A stretch of DNA of 64,000 nucleotides from Pseudomonas chlororaphis subsp. aurantiaca. Lineage in GTDB: Bacteria; Pseudomonadota; Gammaproteobacteria; Pseudomonadales; Pseudomonadaceae. Positions 36,845 through 45,268 of this stretch are shown piece after piece. The stretch lies in NCBI RefSeq assembly GCF_013466605.1, contig NZ_CP059162.1:4154001-4218000 (forward strand), given 5' to 3'. The position numbers and the translations under genes are program-made. Under the pieces are notes generated by a model. It did not search any database. It was given only the letters and a program-made list of their open reading frames with translations, and was not told the origin of the DNA. Within the stretch, counting starts at the first letter, position 1. The number at the start of each line of letters is the position of its first letter.

Positions 36845-37358
36845 CGTGACCTCTCTTCCTTGACGGCTGCAACAGCATCGAATCTAACAGTAGTACATTT
36901 TTTGCCACTACAATGACATCCCCGGCACAAACACATTAGATGACTGCTTTTGACCGAAAGCCATCGACCACGAAGTGCCGCTTTCGACAAATAGCTGTCG
37001 GTGGTGACAGGCAGAAATCGGCCCATTCTGTTGAAAAACTCGCCTTAGTTTCCACGAGCAAAAAGTACGCGCCTGAGATTGAGATATTGAATCGTCGCGG
37101 AGGCAATCCGACTCGAACTTCATGTAAAAGTGGACTAAGAAGATGCTTTCACCGATCAGCCTTCTTGAAACTTGAGAATATCGACTTTTTTCAACAGAGC
37201 CGGCTGATAGCTGCCAATTACTAAAGGTAGCTATCGGTAACCGCAACACCTAGGCCCGACAATGTGGGCGACGGAACCTCTTGTATGAGTTCGTTTCCAA
37301 TCAGTCGTTGCAAGTACTCATAACCAAGCCGCCTTAGCGTGCGCCGAGCCATTAATAC
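36845..37358. other. Intergenic region holding a MITE-like unit
   Basis: These 514 bases between the third defence-module gene and the kinase operon have no supported gene. The main structure is the inverted-repeat unit at 37010-37215. The remainder should include the kinase-operon promoter. Confidence 0.5.
37010..37215. repeat. MITE-like inverted-repeat unit (~206 bp)
   Basis: The 29-bp arm at 37010-37038 (GGCAG...TCTGTTGAAAAA) matches the inverse of 37187-37215 at 23 of 29 positions, including a perfect 12-bp inner block TCTGTTGAAAAA. Weaker similarity continues outward (ATAGCTGTCGG versus GATAGCTACC). There is no ORF inside. It could be a miniature transposable element or a relic of a larger transposon. 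Confidence 0.55.
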
Positions 37359-38132
37359 CTATATCAGATCATCAAGACCATATGACAAATTAAATAACTC
37401 ATGGATGCTTACCCTAGAATATAACGGGTCAACTTTCGTGGAAAAAAACAACTTTTCGGGCGAGTCATAACCTTTTCTTACCCCGCTTGACAAGCACTCA
37501 ACCACCAACCTTCCACTAGACTCATCTTCGTTATAGATATTCATTCGCATAACAATATTAGAGATCAATCCCATCACGAAGGAAAGACTCCTAGGTATCA
37601 CACCGTTGATCAGCTCTCTTGCCCTTGGGCAAACTTTTGATGAAAGAGTTGAAGAGTGTGGATCCCCCCCCAGCAAAACCTCAATAGAGTCGACACTTTT
37701 TCCGGAGATCCATGCATGCAAGCCATCCCGGAGATTAGATATATTTTTCGAGGTTAAAGCGCTATCTTTGTTCAACCCAAGGGAACCCATGATTGCTCGC
37801 CGAGAGTCGGACAGGAGTTCAGCAGCTGCTCCGACATCATCCGTCAACCACTCAAGTGTCCAATCCAACCACTCACTTATTGTCTCGGGAAGATCGAGTC
37901 CAATATTAAGGATACGGACTTGAAGATCTTTTAGTATGTGAATAGGGAGACCACTTTGCGACGCAAGATAAATGAGCTCATCACTAGTATCCTCAGGAAC
38001 TGCAGCTCTAGCCAAGTTGTTTAGCTCACCTAGCAACTGGCTATATTTAGCCGAATCATTCCTCTTCGCTGCCTGAAAGGAAGATAGTGAATAATTTAAA
38101 TTGAAAAGCCTATCGGATTCATCTGTACTAAT
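37359..38132 (-). CDS. Third gene of nuclease-helicase module, unknown function, non-ATG start
   Basis: The frame runs to 37359 and has no in-frame ATG near its start. TTG at 38036 would give 225 residues without a ribosome site. The frame is open further upstream and overlaps the helicase 3' end, where ATT at 38132 would give 257 residues beginning STDESDRLFNLNYSL; I show this longer version. The product is soluble, helical and has no motif I recognise. Tight overlap with the helicase gene implies translational coupling and a joint role. Confidence 0.55.
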   Translation of the reverse strand: MSTDESDRLFNLNYSLSSFQAAKRNDSAKYSQLLGELNNLARAAVPEDTSDELIYLASQSGLPIHILKDLQVRILNIGLDLPETISEWLDWTLEWLTDDVGAAAELLSDSRRAIMGSLGLNKDSALTSKNISNLRDGLHAWISGKSVDSIEVLLGGDPHSSTLSSKVCPRARELINGVIPRSLSFVMGLISNIVMRMNIYNEDESSGRLVVECLSSGVRKGYDSPEKLFFSTKVDPLYSRVSIHELFNLSYGLDDLI

Positions 38133-40555
38133 TTTTTTATTGTAGCCAAACGATTTATCAAGTAACGAGTATCAGAATCTACAATCGCCCCCACGGTTAA
38201 CTGATCGAGAATACTCTGAATAGGGTCAGTAATAGTGACACATCGATCATCCTCAGGTAATACCGACTGCAATTTAGCAACTACGTCAGCCGATAGTGGT
38301 TTTCCAGAGCTAAAACTAATTACAGGCTCTGGGACCAAGAGCACTACGCCGTTTGCAAGATGACCAGCTCTACCGGCGCGCGCAGCAGCGTTTAGAATCT
38401 CATGAGCCTCCAAGCTTTCCCGGCCTTTTGAGTCCGAATTCGCGCGTTTATCACCTGCGAGGATCGCAAGCTGAGCAGGTAGATTAAGCCCTTGCGCTAG
38501 TGTTGGAGTGGCCACAATTACATCTGCACCGTCAGGCCTCTTAAATAAACGCTCAGCAAGGTCGCGTTCAAGTTTGAACATAGAGGAATTATGAGGAACG
38601 GCACTTCCAGTTTCTGCAAGCAAAGAGTGCTCTAAACTTCCTAGCTCGATTTTTAGCTGTGAAAAGCGCTGTTCCTCCTCGTCACTGTAAACAATACCCT
38701 TCTTATTCCCTGATGTTATTTCCTTCGCCACGCTTACTGCATCATTCTTGGTGTTAACAAACACTATGGTTTTCATGCCTTGTTGAGCAGCAGTAGCGGC
38801 CAAGCGTGAGGATACTTTGTTTGCGTTAGGTTTAAAATAAACCTGCCTCCGCTTATTCAATCCACCTGTTAAGTCAACCTTGCCTGACAAGAGCGGAGTG
38901 AAAGTGCAGTGCGCTATATTACTCTTAGACTGCAACCAGTTATGCTGGAGTCCCCAGATCGCCCATGGTGTGAGTTTAAGAGCGGATTGAGCAGAAGCAC
39001 GTAGCCCCTTAGAAAGTTTACCTACTTTCACATCACCTGCAGCTTGTAGCTTTTCCGATAAACCAGCTGTTTTAGTCAGTTCTTCCTGTTGGTAAATCAC
39101 AACCCCCCGTGCTTGGCGACTTGGCTTCCAAAGCAGATCAATTGACAAGCATTCGCGACTTATCACAGCACCGATCCATTCAGCTATTTCTTGACTATTT
39201 TCTAACATGGCCGAGAGAAACAAGTAATCAAGATCCGGAACCAAGTGCCTGAAAGCTAACACGCAGAGCATTCCATCTAATGAACGACGAATCTTTCCAG
39301 ACTGGGGGCTCAATAAATGACATTCGTCAAAGACGAGCAACCCCACTTCTTTGAATGCCTCTGGCGCAAATGACAACATTGCCAAACATCGTTCAGGTGT
39401 CATGACTTCAATTTCGCGCAACTGCGCATCTTCCTGAAACAAAAGATCAAAATCACTCGATACAACAGAACCTAATAAATCTTTAGGGAATGTTTCTTGA
39501 AGATCTACCGTAAGCTGATCGGATAAAGCGTGGGTTGGAGCCAAGAAAATGACTTTCTTTTTTCGTGCTAAGACCCCTGCGATCTTTACAGACGAAACGG
39601 TTGTCTTACCAGCTCCTGTTGGAAGCACCACGACCGCAGATACCCCGGTCTGGTGAAAGCCCTTATTTATCGCGACACGATGGTTTGGCCAAACATAAGG
39701 ATATCTAATAGCGCGAAACCGCACCCACTGCTGCCAAAAGTTGTGATCGGCCCCGGTTGGAGGAGGAATTGCCGTGATACCTGCCTCACAAATACCATCG
39801 TATGTGGCCATTAATAGCGATGCCAAATGGCTTGGACCAGTATAGGTGTACAATACCCGATCATTTATTTGGGCGGACAGTTCTAGAACTCGCTGAAAAG
39901 CGTGGCGTGGCGATTGAAAATTGATCGGTGCTTCTAAAACTTCTCCTGTCAGTTTTTCGGCAAGCAGCTCAATCCCTACAATCAAAGTATCTAGAAGAGC
40001 AATAAGAGCCAGTTCTTGCAGATCATATGACTGAGACTTTTCTGATCGCCAACGCGAAGCTCGCCGAACTATTTCTGTAAGTCTCCCGCTTGCTAAGTCG
40101 ACTACACCTTCTGCAATAACTCTCGCCTCCAGAGTCTGTGTTTCATCGAGAACATTAAAATCTACAACCGATTCGCTTGCGTCCGCATACTGCTCAGCTG
40201 CCAAAAACAATAGCGCGGCTGCGAGTGTAGGATCGACAGAATTTCGGTCTACATAATAACTTCTACCAGCAATAGAAGCGTCACCTTTTGCTGCAATAAG
40301 ATGTGCAGTCGCCGCCACAAAAGCCGCGGACTTCCTAAGTTCATCATCAGATTGTAGTGCAGTTACAATCTCGTAAGTATCAGCAATCCGCGAAGGAGGC
40401 CACAGCTCATTTTCGGGCGGTGTACTGTTACCGGCTAATCTATTTGAAATCAAACGCGCGTAATGCGCAGTAAGTATGGCTGGAATGTTTTCAGCATCTA
40501 ACCCTGGCACATTTGGTGCTGAGCGCAAAATTCTAGATGTTTCTGTATCAAACAT
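38096..40555 (-). CDS. Ski2-like superfamily 2 helicase (defence-module HamB-like)
   Basis: The 819-residue protein has a ~300-residue N-terminal region, then SF2 motifs: I LPTGAGKTT (~312-320), Ia FLAPTHALSDQ, II DECH (410-413), III SAM, IV/V VNTKNDA and ATPTLAQGLNLPAQ, and VI NAAARAGRAG (~720). The motif pattern is Ski2-like. It starts 8 nt before the end of the nuclease-like gene. Nuclease plus Ski2-like helicase is the layout of Hachiman (HamAB) and AbpAB antiphage systems. Lower GC than the flanking chromosome, consistent with transfer. Confidence 0.85.
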   Translation of the reverse strand: MFDTETSRILRSAPNVPGLDAENIPAILTAHYARLISNRLAGNSTPPENELWPPSRIADTYEIVTALQSDDELRKSAAFVAATAHLIAAKGDASIAGRSYYVDRNSVDPTLAAALLFLAAEQYADASESVVDFNVLDETQTLEARVIAEGVVDLASGRLTEIVRRASRWRSEKSQSYDLQELALIALLDTLIVGIELLAEKLTGEVLEAPINFQSPRHAFQRVLELSAQINDRVLYTYTGPSHLASLLMATYDGICEAGITAIPPPTGADHNFWQQWVRFRAIRYPYVWPNHRVAINKGFHQTGVSAVVVLPTGAGKTTVSSVKIAGVLARKKKVIFLAPTHALSDQLTVDLQETFPKDLLGSVVSSDFDLLFQEDAQLREIEVMTPERCLAMLSFAPEAFKEVGLLVFDECHLLSPQSGKIRRSLDGMLCVLAFRHLVPDLDYLFLSAMLENSQEIAEWIGAVISRECLSIDLLWKPSRQARGVVIYQQEELTKTAGLSEKLQAAGDVKVGKLSKGLRASAQSALKLTPWAIWGLQHNWLQSKSNIAHCTFTPLLSGKVDLTGGLNKRRQVYFKPNANKVSSRLAATAAQQGMKTIVFVNTKNDAVSVAKEITSGNKKGIVYSDEEEQRFSQLKIELGSLEHSLLAETGSAVPHNSSMFKLERDLAERLFKRPDGADVIVATPTLAQGLNLPAQLAILAGDKRANSDSKGRESLEAHEILNAAARAGRAGHLANGVVLLVPEPVISFSSGKPLSADVVAKLQSVLPEDDRCVTITDPIQSILDQLTVGAIVDSDTRYLINRLATIKKLVQMNPIGFSI

Positions 40556-41432
40556 TGTTCACCTCCAATTCCCAGTCATCTAGATATTTTCTTACATCCT
40601 CAGCCAAGACATTAAACCACTCGCGCAATTCGCCTTCTACAATAAAGCAAGCTCCGATGCGCCTACTGCTATCCAAGTCGACTATTTTTTCGTAACCTTT
40701 GAACAGTTTCTGACGCGCTTCAATAAGTTCGAACTCTGAAGTTAGAGCAAATGCTGCTCGATAGCTTCGAAGTGTTCGATCCATCACAGAGGCCGAAAGC
40801 ATTGCAACTGCATCTGCATCTACAGCAGCCATTCGAAGTAAGGTTGACGCTGTGGCGACAAGCTCCGCGCCTCTTTTATTAGAATGTCTATCTTGGAAAC
40901 CTGGAATTACCTTATCCCGAAATGTCTCACGCGCATTTTCCGTACACTTGTCTTCAAATATAGTAGTCAGATCAACCCGCGACCTATCTGCAGATAAGGT
41001 GATCATAAGACCATCAAGTCCTTGAGACGTCGCACTTGTATGAGGGTCTTTCAGCAATACCTCTTTTCCGTGACTCTGAAGCGCGGCCACCCACGAAACC
41101 ACTTCAAAAATAAAACCATCCCGTTGATACGTTGGGTAGCCGTATCGCTCACCTGACTTGTAATCGTCTTGCACCGTGAGTCTAATTTTTGCTTCCTCTT
41201 GAAGTGACTTAATAAACGGCGGGCTACCAGGGGACAGTTCCTGAAGTATCCTTCTTGCAGTAAATGCTTGACCTACTGCCACGAAGGCTATCGATTGCAC
41301 TAACTTCGGCCTTTGTTGGACGTGCCAGACACTTCCGACACAATGGGGATTGAGAATACCTTCGATAGTTTTTAACGGCAGTAAATCCCCCGCAGTGCTA
41401 CTAGGTATTGCTTCTTTCTCGACCGTTTTCAC
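40548..41432 (-). CDS. PD-(D/E)xK-like nuclease, probable effector of defence module
   Basis: The 294-residue protein has a plausible restriction-endonuclease core: Asp140 in GLDGLMI, then E160-D-K162 in TTIFEDKCTEN, followed by a helix with conserved-looking polar residues (RETFRDKVIPGFQD). This is the D-(x~20)-ExK arrangement. It overlaps the helicase gene by 8 nt. HamA (DUF1837) in Hachiman is the closest functional analogue by layout, but I cannot confirm family membership from sequence alone. First gene of the operon. Confidence 0.65.
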   Translation of the reverse strand: MKTVEKEAIPSSTAGDLLPLKTIEGILNPHCVGSVWHVQQRPKLVQSIAFVAVGQAFTARRILQELSPGSPPFIKSLQEEAKIRLTVQDDYKSGERYGYPTYQRDGFIFEVVSWVAALQSHGKEVLLKDPHTSATSQGLDGLMITLSADRSRVDLTTIFEDKCTENARETFRDKVIPGFQDRHSNKRGAELVATASTLLRMAAVDADAVAMLSASVMDRTLRSYRAAFALTSEFELIEARQKLFKGYEKIVDLDSSRRIGACFIVEGELREWFNVLAEDVRKYLDDWELEVNNV

Positions 41433-41738
41433 TACGCGTTCACCTGCTTCCCATGCATGATGGCCTTTCTATACCACGTGCTCACCACTGGTTGCTATTA
41501 GTTAGCGAATCTTGCCATTTTCTGACAGGCGTATCGGGCAATGAACTGATGCTATTCAAGTGCATGATTACCATATGAAAAACAGAGCTCCCCTACTGCT
41601 CGAGCTGGAGATACAAGCCACTCTAAGCAGAGTAGAAATCCGTATGCCGGAGGTCGCGCAAGCTGGTTGGATGATCAGAAAGCACGGATAGGTGAATCAC
41701 CCATACTTTGATAGAAACATCGAGTGCCTGCTTTTAGC
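41433..41738. other. Intergenic, upstream of defence module
   Basis: These 306 bases between the nuclease gene start and the IS30-family element contain no supported gene. The defence-operon promoter should be here; no clear hexamer pair was identified. Confidence 0.45.
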
Positions 41739-42968
41739 TGTGGATTCAACCGGTCGACGCAACACAACTAAATTCTGTGTGAGCAGAAGGAGTGTTGCAG
41801 ATGAAGCAGAGACCTCGGATCTATTACACCGAAAGCCAGAAAAAACTGATGTGGGATCACTGGCGGAAAGGCGACTCTCTCCAGCAGATCGCCCAACTAT
41901 TTGATCGAAACCACTCATCGATACAGCACATCTTGGCGGAGACCGGGGGGATCAGACCCGCTGTACGGCGCAGGTCCAGATTGGCGCTGACGTTGGCTGA
42001 ACGCGAAGAGATTTCGCGTTCAGTAGTGGCAGGTAACTCGATCCGTTCCATAGCAACGCAGCTAGGGCGAGCAGCCTCGACCATCAGCCGTGAGATCAGA
42101 CGCAACGGTGGCCAAGGATGCTACCGGGCAAATCAGGCTGATCAGGCGGCTTGGGATCGGGCACATCGACCCAAGGTCTGCAAGCTTGTTGAGAACCGAG
42201 CGGTGGCGCAAATTGTTGCAGACAAGCTTCAATTGCAGTGGTCACCGGAACAAATTGCCGGCTGGCTGAAGCGCACCTACCCGGACGATACGAGCTATCA
42301 GGTGTCACACGAGACGATCTATCGCACCCTCTTCATACAGGCTCGCGGGGCTCTGAAGAAGGAGTTGCTTGAGCATTTACGGCGAACACGAGCCATGCGT
42401 CGCTCGCGCCATCACACGCAGAAGAAAGAAAATCACGGTCGAATCACAGACGCGGTATCGATCCGCGAACGCCCGGCCACGGCTGAGGATCGGGCGGTGC
42501 CAGGTCACTGGGAGGGTGACCTGCTGTGCGGTAGCAGGAACAGCCAAATTGCCACTCTTGTGGAGCGTCATACCCGTTACGTAATGCTGGTGAAGTTGGC
42601 CGGTAAGGACACCGAGACGGTCATCAGCGCCCTGATCGAAAACGCCCGCGAACTCCCCGAGGAACTCTACCAATCGCTGACGTGGGATCGCGGCAAAGAG
42701 ATGGCGGACCATAAACGTTTTACGGTGGCTACCGACATCAAAGTCTACTTCTGCGACCCTCATCGTCCCTGGCAACGGGGATCAAATGAGAACACCAACG
42801 GGTTGTTAAGACAGTACTTCCCGAAAGGGACCGACCTTGCGGAGCACTCGCAAGCCACGCTCAATGAAGTAGCAAGGCAGCTGAACAGCCGTCCTCGGAA
42901 AACCCTAAACTACGAAACGCCCGCTGAACGATTTAGCCAATCTGTTGCATCGACCGGTTGAATCCACA
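41739..42968 (+). mobile_element. IS30-family element (1,230 bp)
   Basis: The left end TGTGGATTCAACCGGTCGAC and the inverse of the right end TGTGGATTCAACCGGTCGAT match for 19 bases, and both continue GCAACA. GC flanks both sides, which may be a 2-bp target duplication (common for this family) or chance. Intact transposase inside. Confidence 0.88.
41801..42961 (+). CDS. IS30-family transposase
   Basis: The 386-residue protein has N-terminal HTH units (LTLAEREEISRSVVAGNSIR, AASTISREIRRNG) and a DDE core with HWEGDLLCG, LTWDRGKEMADH and NENTNGLLRQYFPKG, which are hallmark IS30 blocks. AAGGAG lies 8 nt before the ATG at 41801. Full length, so likely active. Confidence 0.95.
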   Translation: MKQRPRIYYTESQKKLMWDHWRKGDSLQQIAQLFDRNHSSIQHILAETGGIRPAVRRRSRLALTLAEREEISRSVVAGNSIRSIATQLGRAASTISREIRRNGGQGCYRANQADQAAWDRAHRPKVCKLVENRAVAQIVADKLQLQWSPEQIAGWLKRTYPDDTSYQVSHETIYRTLFIQARGALKKELLEHLRRTRAMRRSRHHTQKKENHGRITDAVSIRERPATAEDRAVPGHWEGDLLCGSRNSQIATLVERHTRYVMLVKLAGKDTETVISALIENARELPEELYQSLTWDRGKEMADHKRFTVATDIKVYFCDPHRPWQRGSNENTNGLLRQYFPKGTDLAEHSQATLNEVARQLNSRPRKTLNYETPAERFSQSVASTG

Positions 42969-43264
42969 GCCGTTAGAAGTCATTTACAACCAGTGCTTTC
43001 TCCCCTAAACGAACAACCAGAAACCTCTACTCACACCCCAAATCCCCGGAGGTGACTTCACCCCAGAGTGCAGGACTCCAGTCCTTCGTGGTGCAACTGG
43101 TACCAAGAGAACCGGTATTAATTTCATTCAATGTGAGAGATGTGAAATGAGTCTGCTGGAACGGAGTGTGACTCACTTGCTCAACCCCATATCGACTCAA
43201 GTCAAGACAGAGGCCCACAAGGGACCTAGGCTTTGAACGAGTTTGTCAGCCATTATGGGCTTTC

Positions 43265-43885
43265 CTACTCTTCAAACGTTCCTGTACCTACCTCGCTACT
43301 GCGAACGTAGTGGGCAATCAACACCCCGTCAGGAGTACTCGTCGAGTTCACCAAAGTGAAGGCCGACGCTTGTGCATGATCGTCAAACAGGCGCTTACCG
43401 CGTCCCAGTACGATAGGAAAGATCATCAACCTCAACTCGTCCACCAAGCCGGCTGCAAGCAGTTGGCGTACCAGATCGGCGCTGCCCTGGGTCAACAGGT
43501 GGGCGCCATGCTGCTGTTTGAGGGCCTGTATGGTGTCGGCAAGGTTTCCTTGCAGTGCATGGCTGTTGTGCCAATCAAGGGTGTTGGGACTATGGGTGGC
43601 CACGTGCTTGGGCACGCGGTTGAACAGGTCGGCGATAACGCTGTTGCTTGAGCCGGCCTGTATGTGCGGCCAATACCCCGCGAATATGTTGTAGGTGCGC
43701 CGCCCCAGCAGCAAGTCGAACGGCTGCGAGAACAGCTTCTGTATGGCCAGACCGAAGGCTTCGTCGGCGTAGGGCACTATCCAGCCACCGAAGCGGAATT
43801 CGCCGCTGGTGTCTTCTTCAGGCCCGCCGGGTGCTTGAATAACGTTATCCAGGCTCATGAAAGCGGCAACGATAAGCTTGCGCAT
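43265..43885 (-). CDS. Dihydrofolate reductase-family (RibD C-terminal-like) protein
   Basis: The 206-residue protein begins MRKLIVAAFMSLDNVIQAPGG and has the FDLLLGRRTYNIF and LVDELRLMIFPIVLGRGKRLF blocks of the RibD_C/DHFR-like family. Such stand-alone reductases use NADPH; substrates are mostly unknown. AGGAG precedes the ATG at 43885. First core-like gene after the island. Confidence 0.88.
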   Translation of the reverse strand: MRKLIVAAFMSLDNVIQAPGGPEEDTSGEFRFGGWIVPYADEAFGLAIQKLFSQPFDLLLGRRTYNIFAGYWPHIQAGSSNSVIADLFNRVPKHVATHSPNTLDWHNSHALQGNLADTIQALKQQHGAHLLTQGSADLVRQLLAAGLVDELRLMIFPIVLGRGKRLFDDHAQASAFTLVNSTSTPDGVLIAHYVRSSEVGTGTFEE

Positions 43886-44024
43886 GGTCTTCTCCTGGTT
43901 CGTCTGCATAAAAGTGCTCAGGCAGGGAGCACCGACGATCATTGCGACCCATCGGCTTCATTCCCTGAAAGATAGTCGAACGAGACTCCGGGAAATCGAC
44001 AGGGCGATACCAGGGTAACCACCA

Positions 44025-44061
44025 TAAAAAACGCCGTTTCCCTTCCACCCAGAAACGGCGC
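44025..44061 (-). terminator. Rho-independent terminator after DUF3077 gene
   Basis: On the minus strand, CGCCGTTTC and GAAACGGCG form a 9-bp stem followed by a T-run of six, 24 nt after the DUF3077 stop. Confidence 0.85.
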
Positions 44062-44084
44062 CCTACCCAACATCCCCCTACCTG

Positions 44085-44369
44085 CTAAACCTGCAAGACC
44101 TCCTCTTCCCTCAGCCCCAATCCCACATCATCGATCACCGCCTTGCCCATCTCCGCCAGAAAGTGCGCGGCCCAGGCGTAACGTTCGCCCTGCTCTTCCA
44201 TGGCCGCATCCAGGGCGAGTTTCTTGGCGTAGTACAGCAGGGTCGAAGCGTGTTCCAGGGCTTGGTACAGGGGTACGTCGGCGTTGACGCGAAACAGGGT
44301 TTGATCACCGTCGCCGCAAGGGCCGAAGGTGACGAAACCGAGGGTTTTGACGGGGCTGGAGGTGCTCAT
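44085..44369 (-). CDS. DUF3077 protein
   Basis: The 94-residue cytosolic protein carries LFRVNADVPLYQALEHASTLLYYAKKLALD, the DUF3077 pattern frequent in Pseudomonas. AAAGGAGG precedes the ATG at 44369, and a terminator follows. Function unknown. A ~490-nt non-coding region with hairpins lies upstream. Confidence 0.85.
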   Translation of the reverse strand: MSTSSPVKTLGFVTFGPCGDGDQTLFRVNADVPLYQALEHASTLLYYAKKLALDAAMEEQGERYAWAAHFLAEMGKAVIDDVGLGLREEEVLQV

Positions 44370-44857
44370 AGCGCACCTCCTTTTACCCCGTTGAAGCGAC
44401 CATGATTTGCGGAGGTTTTGATAGCGCACATGATTGAAACTCCCATATCAAAGTGAGAGCTGCCACGTTCGTTACCAAGCGAATGGGTGGCAGCTGCGCG
44501 CAGGTTGGTAAACCGGAGATACAGGAACCCGGCAGGGACGAGCCCTCCCACGCACAGCCGCCATTGCACGAGTGTGCAGGCACAAAAAAGCGCCTGCAGT
44601 TGTGAAACGGGGCGCTGTTGCGCCTGTATCAAAACGGGTTACCAAGCCCGATCGCTGAGTTGGCAGCGACGATCAAAGGCTAGTCCCGGGCTCGATACGG
44701 AGCAACGACAAAGGCGTGGCAGTTTATGTCTAACCCATCGTCTTGGAAATATCTGGAGTACGGTAAGTCAGGGCGGGCCGCACTCTGCGCGGGGTATCGA
44801 GGTGCCGGCCTATCCGGCCATGGTCGCAGCTGGAAACACAGTCCGAACCTCGGGGCC
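44370..44857. other. Structured intergenic region upstream of DUF3077 gene
   Basis: Non-coding for 488 bases. AGCTGCCA at 44458 pairs with TGGCAGCT ending at 44495, with inner TTCG/CGAA pairing, and GCAGGC...GCCTGC near 44577-44598 forms another hairpin around an A-run. No supported ORF. Could hold a leader RNA or small RNA. Confidence 0.4.
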
Positions 44858-45268
44858 TTAAAGGCCGCCTTTTTTTACATAGTTCCAACACACAACCATT
44901 GCTCCGCCGACCAACACCCCAGCCACGACCAACGCAATATTCACGATATGCAACAGGATCAGCTTGCGCTTTAGGGTCGATGGAAAAGCGTCCAAGTCCG
45001 CCTGACTGACTCCGCCGTGACGAAGATAAACTCCGGGAAATGTCATGATTCCCGCAATCGACGCCGTGAGCATGACTGTCCCCCACGGCCCGACGTGCAT
45101 AAGAAACCTTCTTTGCTGTATTGCTTGGCAATTCTCAAGATGGCCCAACATTTCCTCCATACGTGAATACCCGACATACAGAAAAACGCCCATCAGGATA
45201 AAAGCGGCGGCAAGTATCCCGGCAAACAAAAAGGCCAATACCGTTGCCATCGTACTCAGCAAACTCAC
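44858..45268 (-). CDS. Three-helix membrane protein, candidate immunity to PAAR effector
   Basis: The 136-residue protein has TM segments at ~7-33 (VLAFLFAGILAAAFILMGVF), ~61-80 (GTVMLTASIAGIMTF) and ~105-130 (LHIVNIALVVAGVLVGGAMV). The ATG overlaps the stop of the PAAR gene by 4 nt. A small membrane protein directly coupled to a T6SS effector with a glycine-rich membrane segment is the usual arrangement for immunity against a membrane-disrupting toxin. Inference from context. Confidence 0.7.
   Translation of the reverse strand: MSLLSTMATVLAFLFAGILAAAFILMGVFLYVGYSRMEEMLGHLENCQAIQQRRFLMHVGPWGTVMLTASIAGIMTFPGVYLRHGGVSQADLDAFPSTLKRKLILLHIVNIALVVAGVLVGGAMVVCWNYVKKGGL

Noticed and set aside
36908..37249. 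Overlapping ORFs on both strands in the 36.9-37.2 kb gap
   Set aside because: No ribosome sites or domains; open frames follow from the inverted-repeat MITE-like unit.
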